Shown: positions 8,447-16,558 of the stretch, piece after piece
Numbering within the stretch: the first letter of the stretch is position 1
Layout: the number at the start of each line of letters is the position of its first letter
Source: Rhodospirillaceae bacterium
GTDB taxonomy: Bacteria > Pseudomonadota > Alphaproteobacteria > Rhodospirillales > Casp-alpha2
DNA length: 54,704 bases
Direction: 5' to 3'
Assembly: GCA_016845145.1 (NCBI GenBank)
Contig: JAERTE010000025.1
Span: forward strand, 1-54,704
Made by a program: the position numbers and the translations under genes
Notes under the pieces: model-generated
What the model was told of the DNA's origin: nothing
What the model saw: only the letters and a program-made list of their open reading frames with translations
The model's database searches: none

Positions 8447-9613
8447 ATGGGAAACCGACGGCATTGGACACAAGACGAAATCGATCCCTTGGTTGACGCG
8501 GTCCGGCGTGTCGTCGATGAAAAGCTGATCCCTGCGGAGGACATTCTCGACCGGGACGACACCATCCCCGCCGATGTCCTCGACCTGATCCGTGATTTGG
8601 GCCTGTTCGCGTATGCGATACCGGAAGAACACGGGGGGCTTGGGCTCTCAAAATTTGCCGAAGTGCAGGTCATTGCCGAATTTTGCCGCGCCGCGCCGGC
8701 CTATCGCTCTTATGTGGGGACCACCAACGGGGTTGGCGGGCAGTGTGTCGTTCTGGCAGGCAGTGACGAGCAGAAGCAACGCTACTTGCCAGCTATCGCG
8801 GCAGGGGAGTTGATTGTCTCGTTCTGCCTGACCGAACCTGACGCCGGTTCCGACGCCGCATCGCTCAAGACCCGCGCAGTAAGAGACGGCGATCACTATG
8901 TGCTCAACGGATCGAAGCGGTTTATCTCCAACTCACCGGTCGCCGGTCTGTTCACCGTGATGGCACGCACTGACCCCGATAACGGCGCCGACGGCATTTC
9001 ATGCTTTTTGGTTGAGGCCGGCACGCCCGGGCTGGTTATACACCCGCCGTTGAAGAAAATGGGCCAGCGCGGCGCGCCGACCGCGGATGTCAGTTTTGAC
9101 GATTGCCGGGTGCCGGCCAACGCATTGCTTGGCAACAAAGAGGGGCATGGTTTTCGGACGGCCATGCAGGTTCTTGATGATGCGCGCATCCATATGGGTG
9201 CGGTGTGCGTCGGCTTATCAACGCGCTTTATCGAGGAGATGATCAGCTACGCAAAAGACCGCCAGCAATTCGGCCGCCCCATCGCCGATTTCCAATTGAT
9301 CCAGGCAATGATCGCCGACAGCGAGGCCGAGTGTTTTGCCGCCCGCGCCATGGTCGAGAAAGCGGCGCGCATGCTCGATGCCGGAAACCCCTGCATCAAA
9401 GAGGCCGCCAGTTGCAAGTACTTCGCCTCCGAGACACTATGGCGGATTGCCGACCGCGCGCTGCAAGTGCATGGCGGCTATGGATACGTGAAGGAATACC
9501 CGGTGGAGCGCCTGTTCCGCGATGCACGGCTGTTCCGTATTTTCGAAGGTACCAGCCAAGTCATGCAATTGGTTATCGCGCGCGAGGCACTGAAAGCAGC
9601 CGAAACCCGGTAA
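8447..9613 (+). CDS. Acyl-CoA dehydrogenase family protein
   Basis: A 388-residue flavoenzyme of the acyl-CoA dehydrogenase family, which introduces a double bond next to an acyl-CoA thioester using FAD and passes electrons to ETF. Visible signatures are CLTEPDAGSDAASLKT (first family signature, about residues 126-141) and the C-terminal QVHGGYGYVKEYPVERLFRD (second signature), ahead of FEGTSQVMQLVIAR. The family length is about 380-390, which supports the ATG at 8447, preceded by AGGAG at 8437. An open frame continues upstream but has no family similarity. The stop overlaps the ATG of the EamA transporter (TAATG). Substrate chain length or branching cannot be told. Confidence 0.9.
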   Translation: MGNRRHWTQDEIDPLVDAVRRVVDEKLIPAEDILDRDDTIPADVLDLIRDLGLFAYAIPEEHGGLGLSKFAEVQVIAEFCRAAPAYRSYVGTTNGVGGQCVVLAGSDEQKQRYLPAIAAGELIVSFCLTEPDAGSDAASLKTRAVRDGDHYVLNGSKRFISNSPVAGLFTVMARTDPDNGADGISCFLVEAGTPGLVIHPPLKKMGQRGAPTADVSFDDCRVPANALLGNKEGHGFRTAMQVLDDARIHMGAVCVGLSTRFIEEMISYAKDRQQFGRPIADFQLIQAMIADSEAECFAARAMVEKAARMLDAGNPCIKEAASCKYFASETLWRIADRALQVHGGYGYVKEYPVERLFRDARLFRIFEGTSQVMQLVIAREALKAAETR

Positions 9614-10470
9614 TGGCCGCAATTCTTTTTGCATTGACGGCGGCATTCATGTTCGCGCTCGGCACGCAGTTCTCGAAGCGTGGGTTGGAGACCGCCGACG
9701 CAGCCACCGGTGTAATTATTCAGCTCACGGTGCAAGCCGGGCTCTATTGGCTGATGGCGCCATTCTTCATCGAAGCCCATTACTGGCTCATGCCAGTGGT
9801 TTTTCTGTTCGCAGCCATGGGGTTCTTCCGGCCGTTTTTGTCTTCGCGGTTAGCGATGACCGGCAACCGGCACTTGGGCCCAACCATCACCAGTTCCTTG
9901 GCCGGCACATCACCGCTTTTTGGTGTGCTGCTGGGTATTTGGGTGTTAGGCGAAGAACTGACGCCAACTCTCGGGGTCGGCGCGATTGCCGTCTTCGGCG
10001 GCATTGCACTGCTGTCGTGGCGGCGTGGCAACGTAAAGCGTGACTGGCCATTTTGGGTTATTTTTCTGCCAATCGGCGCTGCGTTCCTGCGAGCTGCGAC
10101 CAATCTGTTCGCAAAAATCGGTATGGAAATCTTGGCCAGCCCGTATTTCGCCAGCCTAGTCGCGGCGTCGGTGGCGACGATCATCGCCTGGGCAACCAGC
10201 GGGCGTCACTTCAAAGCCGGCGTGGCGCGCGGTCCGGCAGGGAAGTGGTTTGTTCTAACCGGCATTTGCTACGGTACGGGGGCGCTTTCGCTGAACTTGG
10301 CATTATTTCGCGGCCAACTGGTGGAAATATCGCTGATCTTGGCTTGTGTGCCGATCTTTTCGTTGTTTCTCGGCGCTTTCGTCTTCAACGAAAAAGCCAT
10401 CACCCGGCGTGTGGTGATGGCTGTCGTTCTGATCGTCGCCGGCATTATGGCGATTTCGTTAAATCGATAG
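9613..10470 (+). CDS. EamA/DMT-family membrane transporter
   Basis: A 285-residue integral membrane protein with about ten hydrophobic helices in two homologous halves (about 1-135 and 145-285), the layout of EamA drug/metabolite transporters. Family-like features are LWGEEL-type sequence at the end of the first half (here WVLGEELTP), repeated as GAFVFNEKAITR near the end. These proteins export or exchange small metabolites; the substrate is not inferable. The ATG is overlapped by the acyl-CoA dehydrogenase stop (TAATG), so the two are probably translationally coupled. The gene ends just before a bidirectional terminator hairpin. Confidence 0.85.
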   Translation: MAAILFALTAAFMFALGTQFSKRGLETADAATGVIIQLTVQAGLYWLMAPFFIEAHYWLMPVVFLFAAMGFFRPFLSSRLAMTGNRHLGPTITSSLAGTSPLFGVLLGIWVLGEELTPTLGVGAIAVFGGIALLSWRRGNVKRDWPFWVIFLPIGAAFLRAATNLFAKIGMEILASPYFASLVAASVATIIAWATSGRHFKAGVARGPAGKWFVLTGICYGTGALSLNLALFRGQLVEISLILACVPIFSLFLGAFVFNEKAITRRVVMAVVLIVAGIMAISLNR

Positions 10471-10475
10471 AGGAA

Positions 10476-10502
10476 GGGGTCGCCGGTCTTACTGGCAACC
10501 CC
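10476..10502. terminator. Terminator-like hairpin between convergent genes
   Basis: GGGGTCGCCGG (10476-10486) pairs with CTGGCAACCCC (10492-10502) around the five-base loop TCTTA. The stem is 11 pairs with one mismatch and one G-T pair. It sits between the convergent stops of the EamA transporter and the TctC protein. The strong stem but absent U-run makes it a probable rather than certain bidirectional terminator. Confidence 0.55.
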
Positions 10503-10512
10503 GTTAATCCCT

Positions 10513-11484
10513 CTATTTCTTCTTCATGGTTTCCGCCACGATCGGCTTTAAATCTTCGTTCAGTGCCATCAGGCCCTTGGAAGCCATGCCCGCATCTTGA
10601 TAGACGATGGGTAGGCCAGCCTTCTTCAGCATGCGCTTGAAGCCTTTGGATTTGGTGACCGCCTCAATGGCCTTGCTGAGTTTCTCGCGAATGGCTTTCG
10701 GCGTTCCCTTCGGCGCGTAAAGCACCATCGGTGAGGAGATATTGATGGAATCGACACCTCCTTCCTTGAGCGTCGGGATTTTCGGTTTCATTACGTCGCG
10801 GGTATCCGTCGACACGCCGAGCGGGCGAAGTTCGCTTTCAAAGCCGCTCAATTGCTGTGCGCCCAGGATGCCGAACTGAACCTTGTTGGCGACCATGGCG
10901 CCCCGTGCCTTGGAGCCGCCCTTAAACGGCACCGCCTTGGCTTTAAGCCCGTTACGCGACAGGAACGCCACACCGGCGGTATGCATAACACTGCCAACGC
11001 CGGAATGCGCCCAGCGCAGGCTTCCGGGCTTCGCTTTTGCAGCGGCGGCGAGGTCCTTGATGGTCTTGAAGGAACTAGAGGCCGGCACGACGACAGTTGG
11101 CGTCAGGCGCCCCACTTGGGCAACGACATCGAAATGATCGAAGGCGTTGACATCCATCTCACCGCGCAACGCCTTGATCAGAAAAGTGCCAGAGGAATGG
11201 AAAAACAACGTGTAGCCATCGGGTTTTTGCTTGGAGACATATTTCGCCGCGATGGCGCCCGAGGCACCCGTCTTGTTGACGATGATCATGGGCATTTCGA
11301 TCTGCTCGTGGATCAGACTGGCGAAGGTGCGGGCATAAGTGTCGGTGCCGCCACCTGCAGAGAAGCCGACGTAGACCTTTATCGGTTTATCCGGATATTC
11401 CGCCAGAGCCGGTCCACCGGCCACGCAGGCAACGGCCAATGCCGCAGCGGCTGCAGTCTTGGTGACAGTGTTCATCAAATTCAT
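10513..11484 (-). CDS. Tripartite tricarboxylate transporter substrate-binding protein (TctC/Bug family)
   Basis: A 323-residue periplasmic binding protein. Residues 1-28 are a Sec signal peptide ending around ALA. The mature part starts with the family's EYPDKPIKVYVGFSAGGGTDTYAR, in which the glycine-rich turn binds a ligand carboxylate, and it has Bug-type spacing up to the C-terminal helices. The start ATG has GGAGG eight bases upstream. No TctA/TctB membrane partners are in the window, so it is an orphan binding protein, common in proteobacteria. The LysR gene lies 119 bases upstream on the same strand and may control it. The ligand is likely a carboxylate or carboxyl-containing compound. 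Confidence 0.9.
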   Translation of the reverse strand: MNLMNTVTKTAAAAALAVACVAGGPALAEYPDKPIKVYVGFSAGGGTDTYARTFASLIHEQIEMPMIIVNKTGASGAIAAKYVSKQKPDGYTLFFHSSGTFLIKALRGEMDVNAFDHFDVVAQVGRLTPTVVVPASSSFKTIKDLAAAAKAKPGSLRWAHSGVGSVMHTAGVAFLSRNGLKAKAVPFKGGSKARGAMVANKVQFGILGAQQLSGFESELRPLGVSTDTRDVMKPKIPTLKEGGVDSINISSPMVLYAPKGTPKAIREKLSKAIEAVTKSKGFKRMLKKAGLPIVYQDAGMASKGLMALNEDLKPIVAETMKKK

Positions 11485-11603
11485 CTACCAATCCTCCCAA
11501 GGAAATTCGCGCAGGCCCGGCAATTCGGGACCATGAGGGGCTAGGGTCGGAGATTCCAATCAATAAGTCGAATTCCAAATACTGCTAGGTATATGCGTTT
11601 ATG

Positions 11604-12509
11604 TTATTGCTGCTCTAATCGCACATTGAAGCTCTCGGCGATGTTTTCCTTCAGACAATCAATCAGCGGCGTACTCGGCGCACCGGTACGGGTCAACAAC
11701 CCGTAAACCAGCGGAATTTCAGGCTCCAAAAGCCGTACCGATAATTCATCGGGGTCGATATTGGAACAGCTGAGCTGATCGACAAGGCCAACGCCGACGC
11801 CCTCCGCCGCCAAATTTCGTCCCGTGATCGATGTCCGGGTTTCGAATTTTACCTTCGGCGTCAATCCGGCCTGATAAAATGCGTTGTCGACCAGAATACG
11901 CACGCGCGAACTTGTACCGACCAGAATGAGGGGGTGCGGTATTACGTCTTCGAGCGTCAGGGTCTTTTTCACTGCCAATTCATGACCGGAAGCAAAAACC
12001 GCAACCATGCGCGATTGGGCAAAGGTCTCACAATCGGTACCGGCTTGATCGGTGGGCAACAGGATAATGCCAAGGTCGGACCGTCCACCCGAAACGTATT
12101 GCTCTGTCTCCAGGCGGGTCCGCGCCTCCACCGAAACCCGCACGTTCGGAAACTCTTCGACAAACTTCGCCAGCGCCGACGACAGTACCCGCGACGCCAC
12201 CACCGTTGGCGAACCAACAAGGCGCACCCGCGCCGTCTTATGCTCGCGGATGTCATCGGCGATGGAGCCGAAATCTTCCACCGCGTCCAGCACGCGCTCA
12301 GACTCGTCGAACAGCATCTGCCCGGCTTCGGTCAGCCGGAGCCGGCCGCGCTCGCGCACGAAAATCTTGAACCCAACGGCATCTTCCAACGAATTGATCA
12401 ATCGGCTGACAGCGGGTTGGGTTACAAATACCTTTTGCGAGGCTGCGGCGGTCGATCCCGTAGTCACCACCGCCCGAAAGGCGTTTAGTTGCCGGAGTGT
12501 GATATGCAT
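11604..12509 (-). CDS. LysR-family transcriptional regulator
   Basis: A 301-residue regulator. Residues 1-60 form the winged helix-turn-helix (MHITLRQLNAF, then AAASQKVFVTQPAVSRLINSLE). The rest is the periplasmic-binding-like effector domain (about 90-295). It is transcribed divergently from the hydrolase / FAD oxidoreductase / aminotransferase operon and lies upstream of the tctC gene on its own strand. The classical LysR arrangement suggests it controls the divergent operon and perhaps tctC, with a small carboxylate or amino acid as co-inducer. This is inferred from position only. Confidence 0.9.
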   Translation of the reverse strand: MHITLRQLNAFRAVVTTGSTAAASQKVFVTQPAVSRLINSLEDAVGFKIFVRERGRLRLTEAGQMLFDESERVLDAVEDFGSIADDIREHKTARVRLVGSPTVVASRVLSSALAKFVEEFPNVRVSVEARTRLETEQYVSGGRSDLGIILLPTDQAGTDCETFAQSRMVAVFASGHELAVKKTLTLEDVIPHPLILVGTSSRVRILVDNAFYQAGLTPKVKFETRTSITGRNLAAEGVGVGLVDQLSCSNIDPDELSVRLLEPEIPLVYGLLTRTGAPSTPLIDCLKENIAESFNVRLEQQ

Positions 12510-12620
12510 GGCGTTAACTATCTATAACATGAACGCATTATCTTAGGCTCTTTCTGCATTTGACAGAGTAGGGTGTTCGACGAAGTATCCAAAGTGAAAT
12601 CGACACCAAAGGGAACGCTC
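12510..12620. promoter_or_regulatory. Divergent LysR / hydrolase-operon control region
   Basis: The 111-base gap between divergent starts holds an ATAA-N10-TTAT inverted repeat (12524-12541), which fits a LysR-type T-N11-A site. It also holds a candidate plus-strand promoter with TTGACA at 12560-12565 and a weak -10 (AAGTAT) after 17 bases. The -35 match is perfect; the -10 is poor. The arrangement of operator upstream of the -35 box suits LysR activation. Confidence 0.35.
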
Positions 12621-13505
12621 ATGAAACTCACGTTGCTCGGTACCGGCACGCCGACACCCTCCACCATCCGCGCTGGCTCCAGCTATCTGCTCGAAGTCGC
12701 CGGCAGTCTGATCCTATTCGACTGCGGTCCAGGCAGCTATTTCCGATACCTGCAAACCGGACGCCCGTTGACCGACTTGACCCATATCGTGATCTCGCAT
12801 TTCCACTACGACCACTGCTCGGATTTCGCTACCATCGCGCTGGCGCGCTGGGACCAGGCCGCGGCGATGTATCCCGAACTGCAGGTGATCGGTCCAAGTC
12901 ATGTGAAAACCTTCGTGGAAACCCAACTTGGGCCGCAAGGTGCTTTCGGTCCCGATCAGGTCGCCCGCACCGAGCACGAGGCAAGCCTTGCCTATTACCG
13001 CGTACGGGGCGGCGAGGGTGAGCGCCCGAAGATCGCACCGGTGGTCACGGAAATCAGGGCCAAGGAGAGCTTCGAAGGACCCGACTGGACCTTGAATTGC
13101 GTCGAAGTGCCGCACGTTCAGCCGCACCTGAGCTGCCTGGCGTATCGTGTCGATGGCGATGGCAAATCTTTCTGCTATTCGGGCGATGCCAGTTACTCGA
13201 AGGCGTTTATCAACATGGCCAGCGAATGCGACGTCATGGTGCACATGAGCCACCGCATATCCGGCACCAACCTGACGCCCGCAGCAGAGACCACATCGGC
13301 AGGTCACATGGAAGTGGCGCGCATCGCCGCCGAAGCCGATGCCCGCATCGCCGTATTTTCACACCTTAGCGAACAAATGGACGTGCCGGGTGTGCCGGAA
13401 CGCCTGCTGCAGGAGATCGGTGGCACCTATTCGGGAAGCGCAATCTGGGCTGAAGACCTGATGCAGATTGACTTTGCCGGTCCACAACCGAAGAAACTGA
13501 TCTGA
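12621..13505 (+). CDS. Metallo-beta-lactamase-fold hydrolase (RNase Z-like subgroup)
   Basis: A 294-residue hydrolase of the metallo-beta-lactamase superfamily. The N-terminus LLGTGTPTPS, the strand ILFDCGPG and the dinuclear metal motif HFHYDH (about residues 58-63) are typical of the RNase Z / arylsulfatase-like branch. Further metal ligands are expected at CYSGDASYS (Asp) and near the C-terminus at FSHLSEQ (His). I chose the ATG at 12621, which begins directly at the first beta strand and has AAGGGA upstream. It is the first gene of an operon: the FAD oxidoreductase starts 3 bases after its stop. Context suggests a role in degrading small molecules rather than tRNA processing. The substrate is unknown. 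Confidence 0.85.
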   Translation: MKLTLLGTGTPTPSTIRAGSSYLLEVAGSLILFDCGPGSYFRYLQTGRPLTDLTHIVISHFHYDHCSDFATIALARWDQAAAMYPELQVIGPSHVKTFVETQLGPQGAFGPDQVARTEHEASLAYYRVRGGEGERPKIAPVVTEIRAKESFEGPDWTLNCVEVPHVQPHLSCLAYRVDGDGKSFCYSGDASYSKAFINMASECDVMVHMSHRISGTNLTPAAETTSAGHMEVARIAAEADARIAVFSHLSEQMDVPGVPERLLQEIGGTYSGSAIWAEDLMQIDFAGPQPKKLI

Positions 13506-13508
13506 GCC

Positions 13509-14882
13509 ATGACAGCTGACAGTACCGACATCGCGGTCATCGGCGCGGGAATTGTCGGCATCGCGGTGGCCTATCACCTTAAGAAGGCCGCACCCGACCT
13601 GGATGTGGCGCTGATTGATTCAGGCGCGCCCATGGCCCTGACATCCGCTCAATCGGGAGAGAACTACCGCAATTGGTGGCCGCACCCGGTGATGAAGGCT
13701 TTCACCGACCACAGCATCGACTTGATGGAAGAACTGGCGCGCGAAACCGACAACCGCCTGAATATGACACGGCGGGGTTACGTGCTGGCGACCCGCGCCA
13801 CCGAGATTGAAGCGATGCAGGCAGAACTGGCGTACGGCTATGGCGACGAATATGCGACCCATGTCCGTGTCCACAAAATGGGCAACGCCGACGCCTACGA
13901 GCCACCATTGCACGAGAACTGGGATACCGCACCGAACGGAGTGGATATCCTGCGCGGCGCGGCGCTGATCCAGAGATTGTTTCCCTATTTCGATGGCGAG
14001 CTCCAGACCATTATTCATATCCGCCGCGCCGGTGCTGTCGATGGCCAGCAGATGGGGCAGATCATGCTGGAGCGCTTTCGGGTAGCCGGCGGGAAACGCC
14101 GTCTGGCGGAAGTCACCGATATCGATAAAACGGATGATTTCAAACTGACGTTACGTCCTAGTGACGGGAAGGGCGACAACCTCCGTGCAGCACGAATCGT
14201 CAATGCGGCAGGGCCGTTTCTGGGGCAGATCGCCGCCATGTTGGGCTCGACGCTGCCGATCACAACAGTGCTGCAGCAAAAAGTCGCGTTTGAAGATACT
14301 GAAGGCGTGATCCCACGCACCATGCCGTTTTCCATCGACCTGGATGATCAGCTTATCGATTGGGCGGACGACGAACGCGAACACTTGGCCGAGGACCCCG
14401 ACCACGCGTGGTTAGCCAACATAATGCCGGGTGCTATTCATTGCCGGCCTGATGGGGGCGATAACGGCACATGGATCAAGATTGGTTGGGCCTACAATGA
14501 AACCCCGTCCGAGCCGACACGCGAGCCTATCCTTGATGATCATTTCCCCGAGGTCGTCATCCGTGGCACCGCGCGCCTGAACCCGGCGCTGAAAGCCTAC
14601 TATGGGCGCTTGCCACGCAATCGTACGCACTACGGCGGTTATTACACCATGACGGACGAAAACTGGCCGTTGATCGGCCCCACAGATGTAGACGGATGTT
14701 TCGTCGCCGGCGCCATGTCCGGGTTCGGCACCATGGCTGCATGCGCAACGGGTGAGCTCTTGGCCAATTGGATGCTCGGCCGCGAGTTGCCGGAGTATGC
14801 CGAGGCGTTGTCAATTCGCCGCATGGCCGACCCAACATTAATGGCCGAATTGCACGCCCAGCAAAGCCGAGGGATACTCTAG
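13509..14882 (+). CDS. FAD-dependent amino acid/amine oxidoreductase (DAO family)
   Basis: A 457-residue flavoprotein of the DAO/glycine oxidase family. It opens with the dinucleotide-binding motif DIAVIGAGIVGIAVAYHLKK (residues 7-26). It ends with a substrate-side segment and the closing FAD motif GCFVAGAMSGFGTMAACATGELLA. The central NAAGPFLGQIA segment is the second flavin contact. These enzymes oxidise D-amino acids, N-methyl amino acids or related amines to 2-oxo acids. It follows the hydrolase by 3 bases and precedes a PLP aminotransferase by 19, so the three probably form one pathway for an amino acid-like compound. The exact substrate is open. Confidence 0.85.
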   Translation: MTADSTDIAVIGAGIVGIAVAYHLKKAAPDLDVALIDSGAPMALTSAQSGENYRNWWPHPVMKAFTDHSIDLMEELARETDNRLNMTRRGYVLATRATEIEAMQAELAYGYGDEYATHVRVHKMGNADAYEPPLHENWDTAPNGVDILRGAALIQRLFPYFDGELQTIIHIRRAGAVDGQQMGQIMLERFRVAGGKRRLAEVTDIDKTDDFKLTLRPSDGKGDNLRAARIVNAAGPFLGQIAAMLGSTLPITTVLQQKVAFEDTEGVIPRTMPFSIDLDDQLIDWADDEREHLAEDPDHAWLANIMPGAIHCRPDGGDNGTWIKIGWAYNETPSEPTREPILDDHFPEVVIRGTARLNPALKAYYGRLPRNRTHYGGYYTMTDENWPLIGPTDVDGCFVAGAMSGFGTMAACATGELLANWMLGRELPEYAEALSIRRMADPTLMAELHAQQSRGIL

Positions 14883-14901
14883 GCAGAGGGGAGATCGAGC
14901 T

Positions 14902-15834
14902 ATGGCCGACCAAGACGAACGTGGCATCACCACCCATGACGCTGAAGAAGACACCCGTAACCCCGACATCAAGATATACGTCAACGGCGATATCGTGCAT
15001 CGCGACGAAGCTCGGGTGTCGGTCTACGATTCGGGTTTTATGCTCGGTGATGGCATGTGGGAAGGGATGCGGCTCTATAACGGCAAATGGGCTTTCTTCG
15101 ATGAGCACATGGACAGACTGTTCGCCAGTTGCAAAGCGGTTGACCTCGACATCGGCATGGACCGCGCCGGCATCTTGGATGCGTTGACACGTACCGCCGA
15201 CGCCAACGCCATGACCTCCGACGCGCACTGCCGGTTGATGGTGACGCGCGGCGTTAAAACCAAACCCTTCCAACATCCCAGTCTGTCGCGCTCCGGTCCG
15301 ACGGTGGTGATCATCATCGAACACTCCAAGCCCGCCGAAGGCCTGCAATCCAAAGGCATCCGGCTGGCCACCGTGCCGCAGGTGAGGGGGCTCCCCATGA
15401 GCCAAGACGCCAAGCACAACTCGCATTCCAAACTCAACTGCATCATCGCCTGCTTGCAGGCCGAACAGGCCGGTGCCGACGAGGCGCTGATGCTCGACCC
15501 GGCGGGTTTCGTCAATACCACCAACGCCTGCAACTTCTTCATCGTCCGCAAGGGCGAGGTTTGGACGTCGACGGGCGACTACTGCATGAACGGCGTCACC
15601 CGCCAGAAGATCATCGATCTGTGCCGCGCCAACGATATCCCCGTGTTCGAGAAAAACTATTCCCTGGTTGAGGCATACTCAGCCGACGAGGCATTCCTAA
15701 CCGGCACCTTCGGCGCGCAAACACCGGTAGCGGAGATTGATGGCAAGCCGATCGGTGAGCACGCCGGTGCAGGGCCCATGACCCGCAAGTTGCAAACGCT
15801 CTATAAAGCGTTGGTGGCGCAGCACACGGCCTAA
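14902..15834 (+). CDS. Class IV PLP aminotransferase (D-amino acid / branched-chain type)
   Basis: A 310-residue fold-type IV aminotransferase. The N-terminal YVNGD and VYDSGFMLGDGMWEGMR segments belong to the D-alanine / branched-chain aminotransferase family. The PLP lysine is Lys177 in NSHSKLN, and Glu194 in GADEALMLD, followed by GFVNTTNACNFF, forms the cofactor pocket. The family has L-branched-chain, D-amino acid, R-amine and lyase (PabC-like) members. The motifs alone do not separate these, so I leave it unnamed. The preceding FAD oxidoreductase (19-base gap) suggests shared amino acid catabolism. Its stop codon shares four bases with that of the convergent nitroreductase. Confidence 0.85.
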   Translation: MADQDERGITTHDAEEDTRNPDIKIYVNGDIVHRDEARVSVYDSGFMLGDGMWEGMRLYNGKWAFFDEHMDRLFASCKAVDLDIGMDRAGILDALTRTADANAMTSDAHCRLMVTRGVKTKPFQHPSLSRSGPTVVIIIEHSKPAEGLQSKGIRLATVPQVRGLPMSQDAKHNSHSKLNCIIACLQAEQAGADEALMLDPAGFVNTTNACNFFIVRKGEVWTSTGDYCMNGVTRQKIIDLCRANDIPVFEKNYSLVEAYSADEAFLTGTFGAQTPVAEIDGKPIGEHAGAGPMTRKLQTLYKALVAQHTA

Positions 15835-16547
15835 TCCACGAACGTCGTGTAGGCCTCGACCGGTTCGCGGTCGGGGGTGAAGGCGTTTTCCGGCGCATCC
15901 GGGTCCGCATATCCCAGCGACATACCGCAGATAATGGTCTGTCCGTTGGGGATCGAGAGTTGCTCGCGGATTGTCTTGTGGTAGGTGGCGAAGGCCGCCT
16001 GCGCGCAAGTGTGCAGGCCGTACCCGCGCGCCGCTACCATAATGCTTTGCAAAAACATGCCGTAGTCGAGCCAGCTACCGGGCTGCAAAAAGTCATCAAT
16101 CGTGAAGATCATTCCAACGGGCGCGTCGAAAAAGGCGTAGTTGCGGCCGTGCTGCGCCGCCATACGTTCGTTCTTGCCGCGCTCGATCCCTAGTGCGCTG
16201 TATAACCCCCAACCGCAAGCGCGGCGGCGCGCCAGATAGGGCTCGGGGAATTCCAACGGATAGTAATTGTATTCGCGAGGATAATCCGGAGGGCCTTCCG
16301 CGAGACTGGCCAGCAGGGCATTCACCAGCGCCGCTTTCTTCTCACCATCCATGACATAGACCCGCCACGGCTGGATATTGCTGCCGCTGGGCGCACGCCC
16401 GGCCACGCTCAACAGATGCGAAATCAATTCACGCGGTACCGGTGTGTCCAAAAACCGCCGGATCGAGCGGCGGCTGGTGATGGCGTCTTCGACAATGGCG
16501 GCTCGATCACCGTTTAAAGTATCCATATGGACTTTCCCGATCTCCAT
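15831..16547 (-). CDS. Nitroreductase-family FMN oxidoreductase
   Basis: A 238-residue FMN-dependent oxidoreductase. The N-terminal RRSIRRFLDTPVP and APSGSNIQPW segments are the FMN phosphate and ring contacts of the nitroreductase fold, and ICGMSLGYADPDAPEN is the C-terminal FMN-binding turn. Members reduce nitroaromatics, quinones or enones with NAD(P)H. The ATG at 16547 lies 11 bases after the stop of the hydroxyproline dehydratase gene; another in-frame ATG lies at 16526. Co-transcription with the dehydratase is likely. The physiological substrate is not evident. Confidence 0.85.
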   Translation of the reverse strand: MEIGKVHMDTLNGDRAAIVEDAITSRRSIRRFLDTPVPRELISHLLSVAGRAPSGSNIQPWRVYVMDGEKKAALVNALLASLAEGPPDYPREYNYYPLEFPEPYLARRRACGWGLYSALGIERGKNERMAAQHGRNYAFFDAPVGMIFTIDDFLQPGSWLDYGMFLQSIMVAARGYGLHTCAQAAFATYHKTIREQLSIPNGQTIICGMSLGYADPDAPENAFTPDREPVEAYTTFVD

Positions 16548-16558
16548 TAAATAACGAC

